DNA from: Eulemur rufifrons
Lineage: Eukaryota; Chordata; Mammalia; Primates; Lemuridae
Direction of reading: 5' to 3'
Length of the DNA stretch: 64,000 bases
NCBI RefSeq assembly: GCF_041146395.1
Contig: NW_027182892.1
Span: 648,501-712,500 of the forward strand
Below, in pieces: positions 41,199 to 53,834 of this stretch; positions within the stretch are counted from its first letter, which is position 1; every line of letters starts with the position of its first letter. The notes beneath the pieces were generated by a model that saw only the letters and a list, made by a program, of their open reading frames with translations, searched no databases and had not been told where the DNA came from. Position numbers and translations under genes: made by a program.

Positions 41199-43940
41199 GA
41201 CCATGCGGATCCTGTTTAATTCTATGAAACAGAATACGCACTTTTCACCTGCCAAACAAATGCCCACTACTCTTCTCTGGGGATAATAAAAACAAACCAG
41301 CGATCTGACAGAGGGCCTGAAAACCCATCCTGACCGACCCCACAAAACAAAAAAGTACCCTCCAGCTACTAATTATAATGCCAATTTGCAAAATTTCCCT
41401 GCATTTTTAAACAATGGAGAAATGATGGTTGGATGATACTTAGAAGAATGGCTTCTTGTCAGTCTCCACTGACAAAAATAGGCAACACCAAGTCAGCTAT
41501 GCCTCAGCATAGTTATGTCCGTAGCAGCCATATTTGGTTTCAGTAGGCACATACACACGTTATCACAATTATGGTGAAACGCAGAAAACCAGCAAAGGAT
41601 TGTCAACATACTGGTTAATTGAAAAGCTCTGAGGCATACTTCTTGGAACTAGCCAGTTTCCTGTGCCCACGCATAGACAAGTATATAGAACCATGGTGGA
41701 TTCCCAGCTCATGAAGCAAAGGATTCTTAAAGGAACGGGATGACCATGGGTATCGTCGTTAATTCTCTGAAACAGAATCCGCCCTTTTCACCTGCCAAAC
41801 ACATGCCCACTTCTCCTCTCTGGGGATAATAAAAACTAACCAGCGAACTGACAGAGGGCCTGACCCCCCCCATTCACATCGACCACACACACAAAAATAA
41901 AACCGTACCCTCCAGCTACTAATTATAATGCTAACTTGCAAAATTTCCCTGCGTTTTAAAACAATGGAATAATGTTGGTGGGATGATGCTTAGAAGAATG
42001 GCTTCTTGTCAGTCTCCACTAACAAAAATAGGAAACACCAAGTCAGCTACTCCTCAGCATAGTTATGTCCGTCGCACCCTTCTTGGGTTTCAGGAGGCAC
42101 AAACAAAGGTTCTCACAATTATGGTGAAACGCTGAACACCTGCAAATAATTTTCAACGTAGTGGTTAATTGAAAAGCTCTGCGGCATACTTCTTGGAACA
42201 AGCCAGTTACCTGTTCCCCGCAAAGAGGAGTATATAGAACCATGGTGGATTTCCAGCTGATGAAGTAAAGGATTATTAAAGGAACGGGATGACCATGGGG
42301 ATCATCGTTAATTCTCTGAAACAGAATCCGCCCTTTTCACCTGCCAAACACATGCCCACTTCTCCTCTCTGGGGATAATAAAAACTAACCAGCGATCTGA
42401 CAGAGGGCCTGACCCCCCCCCATCCACATCGACCACACACACACAAAAAAACCGTACCCTCCAGCTACTAATTATAATGCTAACTTGCAAAATTTCCCTG
42501 CATTTTAAAACAATGGAAAAATGGTGGTGGGATGATACTTAGAAGAATGGCTTCTTGTCACTCTCCACTAACAAAAATAGGCAACACCAAGTCAGCTACT
42601 CCTCAGCATAGTTATGTCCGTCGTAGCCTTCTTGGCTTTCAGGAGGCACAAACACACGTTATCACAATTATGGTGAAACGCTGAACACCTGCAAATAAAT
42701 TTCAACGTAGTGGTTAATTGAAAAGCTCTGCGGCATACTTCTTGGAACAAGCCGGTTACCTGTTCCCACGCAAAGAGGAGTATAGAGAACCATGGTGGAT
42801 TTCCAGCTGATGAAGTAAAGGATTATTAAAGGAAAGGGATGACCATGGGGATCATCGTTAATTCTCTGAAACAGAATCCGCCCTTTTCACCTGCCAAACA
42901 CATGCCCACTTCTCCTATCTGGGGATAATAAAAACTAACCAGCGAACTGACAGAGGGCCTGAGCCCCCCCCAATCCACATCGACCACACACAAAAAAAAA
43001 AACCGTACCCTCCAGCTACTAATTATAATGCTAACTTGCAAAATTTCCCTGCATTTTAAAACAATGGAAAAATGGTGGTGGGATGATACTTAGAAGAATG
43101 GCTTCTTGTCAGTCTCCACTAACAAAAATAGGCAACACCAAGTCAGCTACTCCTCAGCATAGTTATGTCCGTCGCAGCCTTCTTGGGTTTCAGGAGGCAC
43201 AAACAAAGGTTCTCACAATTATTGTGAAACGCTGAACACCTGCAAATAATTTTCAACGTAGTGGTTAATTGAAAAGCTCTGCGGCATACTTCTTGGAACA
43301 AGGCAGTTACCTGTTCCCACGCAAAGAGGAGTATATAGAAACACGGTGGATTTCCAGCTGATGAAGTAAAGGATTATTAAAGGAACGGGATGACCATGGG
43401 GATCATCGTTAATTCTCTGAAACACAATCCGCCCTTTTCACCTGCCAAACACATGCCCACTTCTCCTCTCTGGGGATAATAAAAACTAACCAGCGAACTG
43501 ACAGAGGGCCTGACCCCCCCCATCCACATCGACCACACACACAGAAAAAAACCGTACCCTCCAGCTACTAATTATAATGCTAACTTGCAAAATTTCCCTG
43601 CATTTTAAAACAATGGAAAAATGGTGGTGGGATCATACTTAGAAGAATGGCTTCTTGTCTGTCTCCACTAACAAAAATAGGCAACACCAAGTCAGCTACT
43701 CCTCAGCATAGTTATGTCCGTCGCAGCCTTCTTGGGTTTCAGGAGGGACATACAAACGTTATCAAAAGTATGGTGAAACACTGAAAACCTGCAAATAATT
43801 TTCAACGTACTGGTTAATTTGAAAACTCTCCGGCATAATTCTTGGAACAAGCTAGGTACCTGTGCCCACGCATAGAGGAGTATATAGAAACATGGTGGAA
43901 TCCCAGCTGATGAAGCAAAGGATTCTTAAAGGAATGAGAT
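41199..43940 (+). repeat. Third partial copy (2.74 kb) of the duplicated segment
   Basis: Five monomers (41199, 41742, 42291, 42841, 43392) match 38455-41198 and 33512-36255 in order and rare variants. These include CAGAATACGC, AAACAAATGCCC, GAAAACCCATCC, GGTTGGATG and AACCAGCAAAGG in P, and ATGGGTATCGTCG in the next monomer. The copy is somewhat more diverged than copies 1 and 2 are from each other, for example TTCCCCGCAAAGAGG here versus TTCCCTGCAAAGAGG. Confidence 0.8.
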
Positions 43941-46136
43941 GACCATGCGGATCCTGTTTAATTCTCTGAAACAGAATCCGCACTTTTCACCTGCCAAACA
44001 CATGCCCACTACTCTTCTCTGGGGATAATAAAAACAAACCAGCGATCTGACAGAGGGCCTGAACACCCATCCTGACCGACCCCACAAAACAAAAAAGTAC
44101 CCTCCAACTACTAATTATAATGCCAATTTGCAAAATTTCCCTGCATTTTTAAACAATGGAGAAATGATGGTGGGATGATACTTAGAAGAATGGCTTTTTG
44201 TCAGTCTCCACTAACAAAAATAGGCAACACCAAGTCAGCTACGCCTCAGCATAGTTATGTCCGTAGCAGCCATATTTGGTTTCAGTAGGCACATACACAC
44301 GTTATCACAATTATGGTGAAACGCTGAAAACCTGCAAAGGATTGTCAACATACTGGTTAATTGAAAAGCTCTGAGGCGTACTTCTTGGAACTAGCCAGTT
44401 TCCTGTGGCCACGCATAGACAAGTATATAGAACCATGGTGGATTCCAGGCTCATGAAGCAAAGGATTCTTAAAGGAACGGGATTACCATGCGGATCCTGT
44501 TTAATTCTCTGAAACAGATCCGCAGTTTTCACCTGCCATACTAATACCCACTTCTCCTCTCTGGGGATAATAAAAACCAACCGGGGAACTGACAGAGGGC
44601 CTGACCAACACATCCACACCGACCACACAGGAAAATTAAAAAAAAAAAACACCGTAGCCTCCAGCTACTAATTATAATGCTAACTTACAAAATTTTCCTG
44701 CATTTTTAAACAATGGAAAAATGATGGTGAGATGATACTTACAAGAATGGATTCTTGTCAGTCTCCACTAACAAAAATGGGCAAAACCAAGTCAGCTACG
44801 CCTCAGCATAGTTATGTCCGTCGCAGCCTTCTTGGGTTTCAGGAGGCACAAACAAAGGTTCTCACAATTATGGTGAAACGCTGAACACCTGCAAATAATT
44901 TTCAACGTAGTGGTTAATGGAAAAGCTCTGCAGCATACTTATGGAACAAGGCAGTTACCTGTTCCCACGCAAAGACGAGTATATAGAACCATGGTGGATT
45001 TCCAGCTGATGAAGTAAAGGATTATTAAAGGAACGGGATGACCATGGGGAACATCGTTAATTCTCTGAAACAGAATCCGCCCTTTTCATCTGCCAAACAC
45101 ATGCCCACTTCTCCTCTCTGGGGATAATAAAAACTAACCAGCGAACGGACAGAGGGCCTGACCACCCCATCCACATCGACCACACACACACAAAAAAAAC
45201 CGTACCCTCCAGCTACTAATTATAATGCTAACTTGCAAAATTTCCCTGCATTTTAAAACAATGGAAAAATGGTGGTGGGATGATACTTAGAAGAATGGCT
45301 TCTTGTCAGTCTCCACTAACAAAAATAGGCAACACCAAGTCAGCTACTCCTCAGCATAGCTATGTCCACGCAGCCTTCTCGGGTTTCAGGAGGCACAAAC
45401 AAAGGTTCTCACAATTATGGTAAAACGCTGAACACCTGCAAATAATTTTCAACGTAGTGGTTAATTGAAAAGCTCTGCGGCATACTTCTTGGAACAAGCC
45501 AGTTACTTGTTCCCACGCAAAGAGGAGTATATAGAACCATGGTGGATTTCCAGCTGATGAAGTAAAGGATTATTAAAGGAATGGGATGACCATGGGTTTC
45601 ATCGTTAATTCTCTGAAACCGAATCCGCCCTTTTCACCTGCCAAACACATGATCACTTCTCCTCTCTGGGGATAATAAAAACTAACCAGCGAACTCACAG
45701 AGGGCCTGACCCCCCCCATCCACATCGACCACACACACAAAAAAAAACCGTACCCTCCAGCTACTAATTATAATGCTAACTTGCAAAATTTCCCTGCATT
45801 TTAAAACAATGGAAAAATGGTGGTGGGATGATACTTAGAAGAATGGCTTCTTGTCAGTCTCCACTAACAAAAATAGGCAACACCAAGTCAGCTACTCCTC
45901 AGCATAGTTATGTCCGTCGCAGCCTTCTTGGGTTTCAGGAGGCACAAACAAAGTTTCTCACAATTATCGTGAAACGCTGAACACCTGCAAATAATTTTCA
46001 ACGTAGTGGTTAATCGAAAAGCTCTGCGGCATACTTCTTGGAACAAGGCAGTTACCTGTTCCCACGCAAAGAGGAGTATAGAGAACCATGGTGGATTTCC
46101 AGCTGATGAAGTAAAGGATTATTAAAGGAACGGGAT
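43392..46136 (+). repeat. Complete five-monomer higher-order unit O-P-Q-S-T
   Basis: O starts at 43392, P at 43941, Q at 44484, S at 45040 and T at 45588. The Q A-run is interrupted by TT (AAAATTAAAAAA). S carries GGGGAACATCG and TCATCTGCC; T carries CTGAAACCG. Total length is 2,745 bp, matching the other complete units. Confidence 0.78.
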
Positions 46137-46685
46137 GACCATGGGGATCATCGTTAATTCTCTGAAACAGAATCCGCCCTTTTCACCTGCCAAACACATG
46201 CCCACTTCTCCTCTCTGGGGATAATAAAAACTAACCAGCGTACTGACAGAGGGCCTGACCCCCCCCATCCACATCGACGAAACACGCAAGAAATAACCAT
46301 ACCCTCCAGCTACTAATTATAATGCTAACTTGCAAAATTTCCCTGCATTTTAAAACAATGGAATAATGGTGGTGGGATGATAATTAGAGGAATGGATTCT
46401 TGTCAGTCTCCACTAACAAAAATAGGCAACACCAAGTCAGCTACACCTCAGCATAGTTATGTCCGTCGCAGCCTTCTTGGGTTTCAGGAGGCACAAACCA
46501 ACGTTATCACAATTATGGCGAAACGCTCAACACCTGGAAATAATTTTCAACGTACTGGTTAATTGAAAAGCTCTGTGGCATACTTCTTGGAACAAGCCAG
46601 TTACCTGTTCCCACACAAAGAGGAGTATAGAGAACCATGGTGGATTTCCAGCTGATGAAGTAAAGGATTATTAAAGGAACGGGAT

Positions 46686-47783
46686 GACCATGGGGATCAT
46701 CGTTAATTCTCTGAAACAGAATCCGCCCTTTTCAACTGCCAAACACATGCCCACTACTGTTCTCTGGGGATAATAAAAACAAACCAGCGATCTGACAGAG
46801 GGCCTGAACACCCATCCTGACCGACCCCACAAAACAAAAAAGTACCCTCCAGCTACTAATTATAATGCCAATTTGCAAAATTTCCCTGCATTTTTAAACA
46901 ATGGAGAAATGATGATGGGATGATACTTAGAAGAATGGCTTCTTGTCAGTCTCCACTGACAAAAATAGGCAACACCAAGTCAGCTACGCCTCAGCATAGT
47001 TATGTCCGTAGCAGCCATATTTGGTTTCAGTAGGCACATACACACGTTATCACAATTATGGTGAAACGCTGTAAACCTGCAAAGGATTGTCAACATACTG
47101 GTTAATTGAAAAGCTCTGAGGCATACTTCTTGGAACTAGCCAGTTTCCTGTGCCCACGCATAGACAAGTATATAGAACCATGGTGGATTCCCAGCTCATG
47201 AAGCAAAGGATTCTTAAAGGAACGGCATTACCATGCGGATCCTGTTTAATTCTCTGAAACAGATCCGCAGTTTTCACCTGCCATACTAATACCCACTTCT
47301 CCTCTCTGGGGATAATAAAAACCAACCGGGGAACTGACAGAGGGCCTGACCAACACATCCACACCGACCCCACAGGAAAAAAAAAAAAAAAACACTGTAG
47401 TCTCCAGCTACTAATTATAATGCTAACTTGCAAAATTTCCCTGCATTTTAAAACAATGGAAAAATGATGGTGAGATGATACTTACAAGAATGGATTCTTG
47501 TCAGTCTCCAGTAACAAAAATAGGAAAAACCAAGTCAGCTACGCGTCAGCATAGTTATGTCCGTCGCAGCCTTCTTGGGTTTCAGGAGGCACAAACAAAG
47601 GTTCTCACAATTATGGTGAAACGCTGAACACCTGCAAATAATTTTCAACGTAGTAGTTAATTGAAAAGCTCTGTGGCATACTTCTTGGAACAAGCCAGTT
47701 ACCTGTTCCCACACAAAGAGGAGTATAGAGAACCATGGTGGATTTCCAGCTGATGAAGTAAAGGATTATTTAAGGAACGGGAT
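46686..47783 (+). repeat. A/P chimaera followed by Q
   Basis: The monomer at 46686 begins as generic A (GGGGATCATCG, CCGCCCTTTTCAACTGCC). It becomes P (CACTACTGTTCTCTGG, AACAAACCAGCGATC, AACACCCATCCTGACC) from about 46,745-46,760. It still has the 543-bp P length. No O monomer precedes it. Q follows at 47229. Confidence 0.72.
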
Positions 47784-48333
47784 GACCATGGGGATCATCG
47801 TTAATTCTCTGAAACAGAATCCGCCCTTTTCACCTGCCAAACACTTGCCCACTTCTCCTCTCTGGGGATAATAAAAACTAACCAGCGATCTGACAGAGGG
47901 CCTGACCCCCCCCCATCCACATCGACCACACACACACAAAAAAACCTTACCCTCCAGCTACTAATTATAATGCTAACTTGCAAAATTTCCCTGCATTTTA
48001 AAACAATGGAAAAATGGTGGTGGGATCATACTTAGAAGAATGGCTTCTTGTCAGTCTCCACTAACAAAAATAGGCAACACCAAGTCAGCTACTCCTCAGC
48101 ATAGTTATGTCCGTCGCAGCCTTCTTGGGTTTCAGGAAGGACATACAAACGTTATCAAAATTATGGTGAAACGCTGAAAACCTGCAAATAATTTTCAACG
48201 TACTGGTTAATTTGAAAACTCTCCCGCATAAATCTTGGAACAAGCTAGGTACCTGTGCCCACGCATAGAGGAGTATATAGAAACATGGTGGAATCCCAGC
48301 TGATGAAGCAAAGGATTCTTAAAGGAATGAGAT

Positions 48334-49435
48334 GACCATGCGGATCCTGTTTAATTCTCTGAAACAGAATCCGCACTTTTCACCTGCCAAACACATGCCC
48401 ACTACTCTTCTCTGGGGATAATAAAAACAAACCAGCGATCTGACAGAGGGCCTGAACACCCATCCTGACCGACCCCACAAAACAAAAAAGTACCCTCCAG
48501 CTACTAATTATAATGCCAATTTGCAAAATTTCCCTGCATTTTTAACAATGGAGAAATGGTGGTGGGATGATACTTAGAAGAATGGCTTCTTGTCAGTCTC
48601 CACTGACAAAAATAGGCAACACCAAGTCAGCTACGCCTCAGCATAGTTATGTCCATAGCAGCCATATTTGGTTTCAGTAGGCACATACAGACGTTATCAC
48701 AATTATGGTGAAACGCTGAAAACCAGCAAAGGATTGTCAACATACTGGTTAATTGAAAAGCTCTGAGGCATACTTCTTGGAACTTGCCAGTTTCCTGTGC
48801 CCACGCATAGACAAGTATATAGAACCATGGTGGATTCCCAGCTCATGAAGCAAAGGATTCTTAAAGGAACGGGATTACCATGCGGATCCTGTTTAATTCT
48901 CTGAAACAGATCCGCAGTTTTCACCTGCCATACTAATACGCACTTCTCCTCTCTGGGGATAATAAAAACAAACCGGGGAACTGACAGAGGGCCTGACCAA
49001 CACATCCACACCGACCCCACAGGAAAAAAAAAAAAAAAAAAAAACAACGTAGCCTCCAGCTACTAATTATAATGCTAACTTGCAAAATTTTCCTGCATTT
49101 TTAAACAATGGAAAAATGATGGTGAGATGATACTTACAAGAATGGATTCTTGTCAGTCTCCACTAACAAAAATAGGCAAAACCAAGTCAGCTACGCCTCA
49201 GCATAGTTATGTCCGTCGCTGCCTTCTTGGGTTTCAGGAGGCACAAACACACGTTATCACAATTACGGTGAAACGCTGAACACCTGCAAATAATTTTCAA
49301 CGTAGTGGTTAATTGAAAAGCTCTGCGGCATACTTCTTGGAACAAGCCAGTTACCTGTTCCCACGCAAAGAGGAGTATAGAGAACCATGGTGGATTTCCA
49401 GCTGATGTAGTAAAGGATTATTAAAGGAACGGGAT
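48334..49435 (+). repeat. P-Q dimer with the longest core Q A-run
   Basis: P is 48334-48875 (542 bp, one T lost in its TTTTTAA tract) and follows O at 47784. Q is 48876-49435, 560 bp, with a run of about 21 A at 49,024-49,044. The preceding P-Q dimer begins only three monomers upstream, the shortest interval in the array. Confidence 0.76.
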
Positions 49436-50532
49436 GACCATTGGGATCATCGTTAATTCTCTGAAACAGAATCCGCCCTTTTCACCTGCCAAACACATGC
49501 CCACTTCTCCTCTCTGGGGATAATAAAAACTAACCAGCGAACTGACAGAGCGCCTGACCCCCACCATCCACATCGACCACACAAAAAAAAAAAACCATAC
49601 CCTCCAGCTACTAATTATAATGCTAACTTGCAAAATTTCCCTGCATTTTAAAACAATGGAAAAATGGTGGTGGGATCATACTTAGAAGAATGGCTTCTTG
49701 TCAGTCTCCACTAACAAAAATAGGCAAAACCAAGTCAGCTATGCCTCAGCATAGTTATGTCCGTCGCAGCCTTCTTGGGTTTCAGGAGGCACAAACAAAC
49801 GTTATCACTATTATGGTGAATCGCTGAACACCTGCAAATAATTTTCAACGTACTGGTTAATTGAAAAGCTCTGCGGCATACTTCTTGGAACAAGCCAGTT
49901 ACCTGTTCCCACGCAAAGAGGAGTATAGAGAACCATGGTGGATTTCCAGCTGATGAAGTAAAGGATTATTAAAGGAACGGGATGACCATGGGGATCATCG
50001 TTAATTCTCTGAAACAGAATCTGCCCTTTTCACCTGCCAAACACATGCCCACTTCTCCTCTCTGGGGATAATAAAAACTAACCAGCGATCTGACAGAGGG
50101 CCTTACCCCCCCCATCCACATCGACCACACACACACAAAAAAACCGTACCCTCCAGCTACTAATTATAATACTAACTTGCAAAATTTCCCTGCATTTTAA
50201 AACAATGGAAAAATGGTGGTGGGATCATACTTAGAAGAATGGCTTCTTGTCTGTCTCCACTAACAAAAATAGGCAACACCAAGTCAGCTACTCCTCAGCA
50301 TAGTTATGTCCGTCGCAGCCTTCTTGGGTTTCAGGAGGGACATACAAACGTTATCAAAATTATGGTGAAACGCTGAAAACCTGCAAATAATTTTCAACGT
50401 ACTGGTTAATTTGAAAACTCTCCGGCATAATTCTTGGAACAAGCTAGGTACCTGTGCCCACGCATAGAGGAGTATACAGAAACATGGTGTAATCCCAGCT
50501 GATGAAGCAAAGGATTCTTAAAGGAATGAGAT

Positions 50533-53278
50533 GACCATGCGGATCCTGTTTAATTCTCTGAAACAGAATCCGCACTTTTCACCTGCCAAACTCATGCCCA
50601 CTACTCTTCTCTGGGGATAATAAAAACAAACCAGCGATCTGACAGAGGGCCTGAACACCCATCCTGACCGACCCCACAAAACAAAAAAGTACCCTCCAGC
50701 TACTAATTATAATGCCAATTTGCAAAATTTCCCTGCATTTTTAAACAATGGAGAAATGATGGTGGGATGATACTTAGAAGAATGGCTTCTTGTCAGTCTC
50801 CACTGACAAAAATAGGCAACACCAAGTCAGCTACGCCTCAGCATAGTTATGTCCGTAGCAGCCATATTTGGTTTCAGTAGGCACATACACACGTTATCAC
50901 AATTATGGTGAAACGCTGAAAACCTGCAAAGGATTGTCAACATACTGGTTAATTGAAAAGCTCTGAGGCATACTTCTTGGAACTAGCCAGTTTCCTGTGC
51001 CCACGCATAGACAAGTATATAGAACCATGGTGGATTCCCAGCTCATGAAGCAAAGGATTCTTAAAGGAACGGGATTACCATGATGATCCTGTTTAATTCT
51101 CTGAAACAGATCCGCAGTTTTCACCTGCCATACTAATACCCACTTCTCCTCTCTGGGGATAATAAAAACCAACCGGGGAACTGACAGAGGGCCTGACCAA
51201 CACATCCACACCGACCCCACAGGAAAAAAAAAAAAAAACACAGTAGCCTCCAGCTACTAATTATAATGCTAACTTGCAAAATTTTCCTGCATTTTTAAAC
51301 AATGGAAAAATGATGGTGAGATGATACTTACAAGAATGGATTCTTGTCAGTCTCCACTAACAAAAATAGGCAAAACCAAGTCAGCTACGCCTCAACATAG
51401 TTATGTCCGTCGCAGCCTTCTTGGGTTTCAGGAGGCACAAACACACGTTATCACAATTATGGTGAAACGCTGAACACCTGCAAATAATTTTCAACGTACT
51501 GGTTAATTGAAAAGCTCTGCGGCATACTTCTTGGAACAAGCCAGTTACCTGTTCCCACGCAAAGAGGAGTATATAGAACCATGGTGGATTTCCAGCTGAT
51601 GAAGTAAAGGATTATTAAAGGAACGGGATGACCATGGGGATCATCGTTAATTCTCTGAAACAGAATCCGCCCTTTTCACCTGCCAAACACATGCCCACTT
51701 CTCCTCTCTGGGGATAATAAAAACTAACCAGCGAACTGACAGAGGGCCTGACCACCCCATCCACATCGACCACACACACACAAAAAAAACCGTACCCTCC
51801 AGCTACTAATTATAATGCTAACTTGCAAAATTTCCCTGCATTTTAAAACAATGGAAAAATGGTGGTGGGATCATACTTAGAAGAATGGCTTCTTGTCAGT
51901 CTCCACTAACAAAAATAGGCAACACCAAGTCAGCTACTCCTCAGCATAGCTATGTCCATCGCAGCCTTCTTTGGTTTCAGGAGGCACAAACAAAGGTTCT
52001 CACAATTATGGTGAAACGCTGAACACCTGCAAATAATTTTCAACGTAGTGGTTAATTGAAAAGCTCTGCGGCATACTTCTTGGAACAAGGCAGTTACCTG
52101 TTCCCACGCAAAGAGGAGTATAGAGAACCATGGTGGATTTCCAGCTGATGAAGTAAAGGATTATTGAAGGAACGGGATGACCATGGAGAACATCATTAAT
52201 TCTCTGAAACAGAATCCGCCCTTTTTATCTGCCAAACACATGCCCACTTCTCCTCTCTGGGGATAATAAAAACTAACCAGCGAACTGACAGAGGGCCTGA
52301 CCACCCCATCCACATCGACCACACACACACAAAAAAAACCGTACCCTCCAGCTACTAATTATAATGCTAACTTGCAAAATTTCCCTGCATTTTAAAACAA
52401 TGGAAAAATGGTGGTGGGATGATACTTAGAAGAATGGCTTCTTGTCAGTCTCCACTAACAAAAATAGGCAACACCAAGTCAGCTACTCCTCAGCATAGCT
52501 ATGTCCACGCAGCCTTCTCGGGTTTAAGGAGGCATAAACAAAGGTTCTCACAATTATGGTAAAACGCTGAACACCTGCAAATAATTTTCAACGTAGTGGT
52601 TAATTGAAAAGCTCTGCGGAATACTTCTTGGAACAAGGCAGTTACTTGTTCCCACGCAAAGAGGAGTATATAGAACCATGGTGGATTTCCAGCTGATGAA
52701 GTAAAGGATTATTAAAGGAACGGGATGACCATGGGGATCATCGTTAATTCTCTGAAACCGAATCCGCCCTTTTCACCTGCCAAACACATGCCCACTTCTC
52801 CTCTCTGGGGATAATAAAAACTAACCAGCGAACTGACATAGGGCCTGAACCCCCCCCCCATCCACATCGACCTCACACACAAAAAAAAACCGTACCCTCC
52901 AGCTACTAATTATAATGCTAACTTGCAAAATTTCCCTGCATTTTAAAACAATGGAAAAATGGTGGTGGGATCATACTTAGAAGAATGGCTTCTTGTCAGT
53001 CTCCACTAACAAAAATAGGCAACACCAAGTCAGCTACTCCTCAGCATAGTTATGTCCGTCGCAGCCTTCTTGGGTTTCAGGAGGCACAAACAAAGGTTCT
53101 CACAATTATGGTGAAACGCTGAACACCTGCAAATAATTTTCAACGTAGTGGTTAATTGAAAAGCTCTGCGGCATACTTCTTGGAACAAGGCAGTTACCTG
53201 TTCCCACGCAAAGAGGAGTATAGAGAACCATGGTGGATTTCCAGCTGATGAAGTAAAGGATTATTAAAGGAATGGGAT
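50533..53278 (+). repeat. Last higher-order unit before the array edge: P-Q-A-S-T
   Basis: P starts at 50533 (preceded by O at 49984), Q at 51076, S-type at 52179 and T-type at 52727. An extra generic monomer (51630) that shares the S-type GACCACCCCATCC variant sits between Q and S. The last homogenised monomer start, 53279, follows. Confidence 0.65.
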
Positions 53279-53833
53279 GACCATGGGGATCATCGTTAAT
53301 TCTCTGAAACAGAATCCGCCCTTTTCACCTGCCAAACACATGCCCACTTCTCCTCTCTGAGGACAATAAAAACTAACCAGCGAACTGACAGAGGGCCTGA
53401 CCCCCCCATCCACATCGACCACACACACACACAAAAAAAAACTGTACCCTCCAGCTACTAATTATAATGCTAACTTGCAAAATTTCCCTGCATTTTAAAA
53501 CAATGGAAAAATGGTGGTGGGATGATACTTAGAAGAATGGCTTCTTGTCAGTCTCCACTAACAAAAATAGGCAACACCAAGTCAGCTACGCCTCAGCATA
53601 GTTATGCCCGTGGCAGCCATGTTGGTTTTAAGGAGGCATATACAAACTTTATCATAATTATGTTGAAACGTGCTGAAAACCCGGCAAATAATTCTCAACG
53701 TACTGTTTAATTCAAAAGCTCTGTGGCATACTTCTTGGAAGAAGCCTGTTACCTGGGCCCACGCATAGAGGGGTCTAGAGAACCATGGTGGATTCCAAGG
53801 TGATGAATCTAAGGATTCTTAAAGGAACAGGCT
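53279..53833 (+). repeat. Transition monomer at the edge of the homogenised core
   Basis: The first ~320 bp match generic core monomers closely. From about 53,605 the sequence switches to edge-type (TATGCCCGTGGCAGCC, GGTTTTAAGGAGGC, ACGTGCTGAAAACC, GGGCCCACGCATAGAGGGG). The boundary between homogenised and diverged DNA therefore falls inside one monomer. Confidence 0.8.
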
Positions 53834-53834
53834 G

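Larger units (their letters stand above)
1..53600 (+). repeat. Homogenised core of a ~549-bp tandem satellite array
   Basis: The same unit repeats head to tail without any inversion. I used the motif GACCATGGGG or its variant TACCATGCGG as the unit start. Starts: 31, 579, 1122, 1674, 2221, 2771, 3320, 3863, 4413, 4963, 5512, 6055, 6613, 7162, 7713, 8263, 8811, 9360, 9903, 10455, 11003, 11553, 12096, 12647, 13195, 13744, 14295, 14844, 15387, 15943, 16491, 17040, 17589, 18140, 18690, 19241, 19788, 20339, 20890, 21432, 21986, 22534, 23084, 23635, 24184, 24734, 25277, 25829, 26377, 26925, 27473, 28016, 28569, 29118, 29669, 30217, 30766, 31316, 31859, 32411, 32961, 33512, 34055, 34604, 35155, 35707, 36256, 36799, 37353, 37903, 38455, 38998, 39547, 40098, 40650, 41199, 41742, 42291, 42841, 43392, 43941, 44484, 45040, 45588, 46137, 46686, 47229, 47784, 48334, 48876, 49436, 49984, 50533, 51076, 51630, 52179, 52727, 53279. 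Most length variation lies in a C-run, a CA-run and an A-run about 100 bp into the unit. The array continues off the left end. No gene is supported anywhere in it. I do not recognise the family by name. Confidence 0.97.

Noticed and set aside
16380..53278. Possible inverted monomers within the array
   Set aside because: Every unit start found reads in the plus direction; no strand switch was seen.
1..53600. Dozens of 60-126-residue minus-strand open frames beginning MQVSIIISSW, MFQRIND, MVLYTPL or MGSVWMCW
   Set aside because: They are the same satellite positions read again in each monomer. Frames change with A- and C-run length, ends vary, and stretches such as repeated Phe come from the A-run. 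No promoter, splice or codon pattern supports coding.
1..53600. LTR or endogenous retrovirus origin, because each unit contains GGGATAATAAAAAC with an AATAAA signal
   Set aside because: AATAAA alone is common in AT-rich DNA. No TG...CA termini, primer-binding site or internal retroviral sequence was seen.
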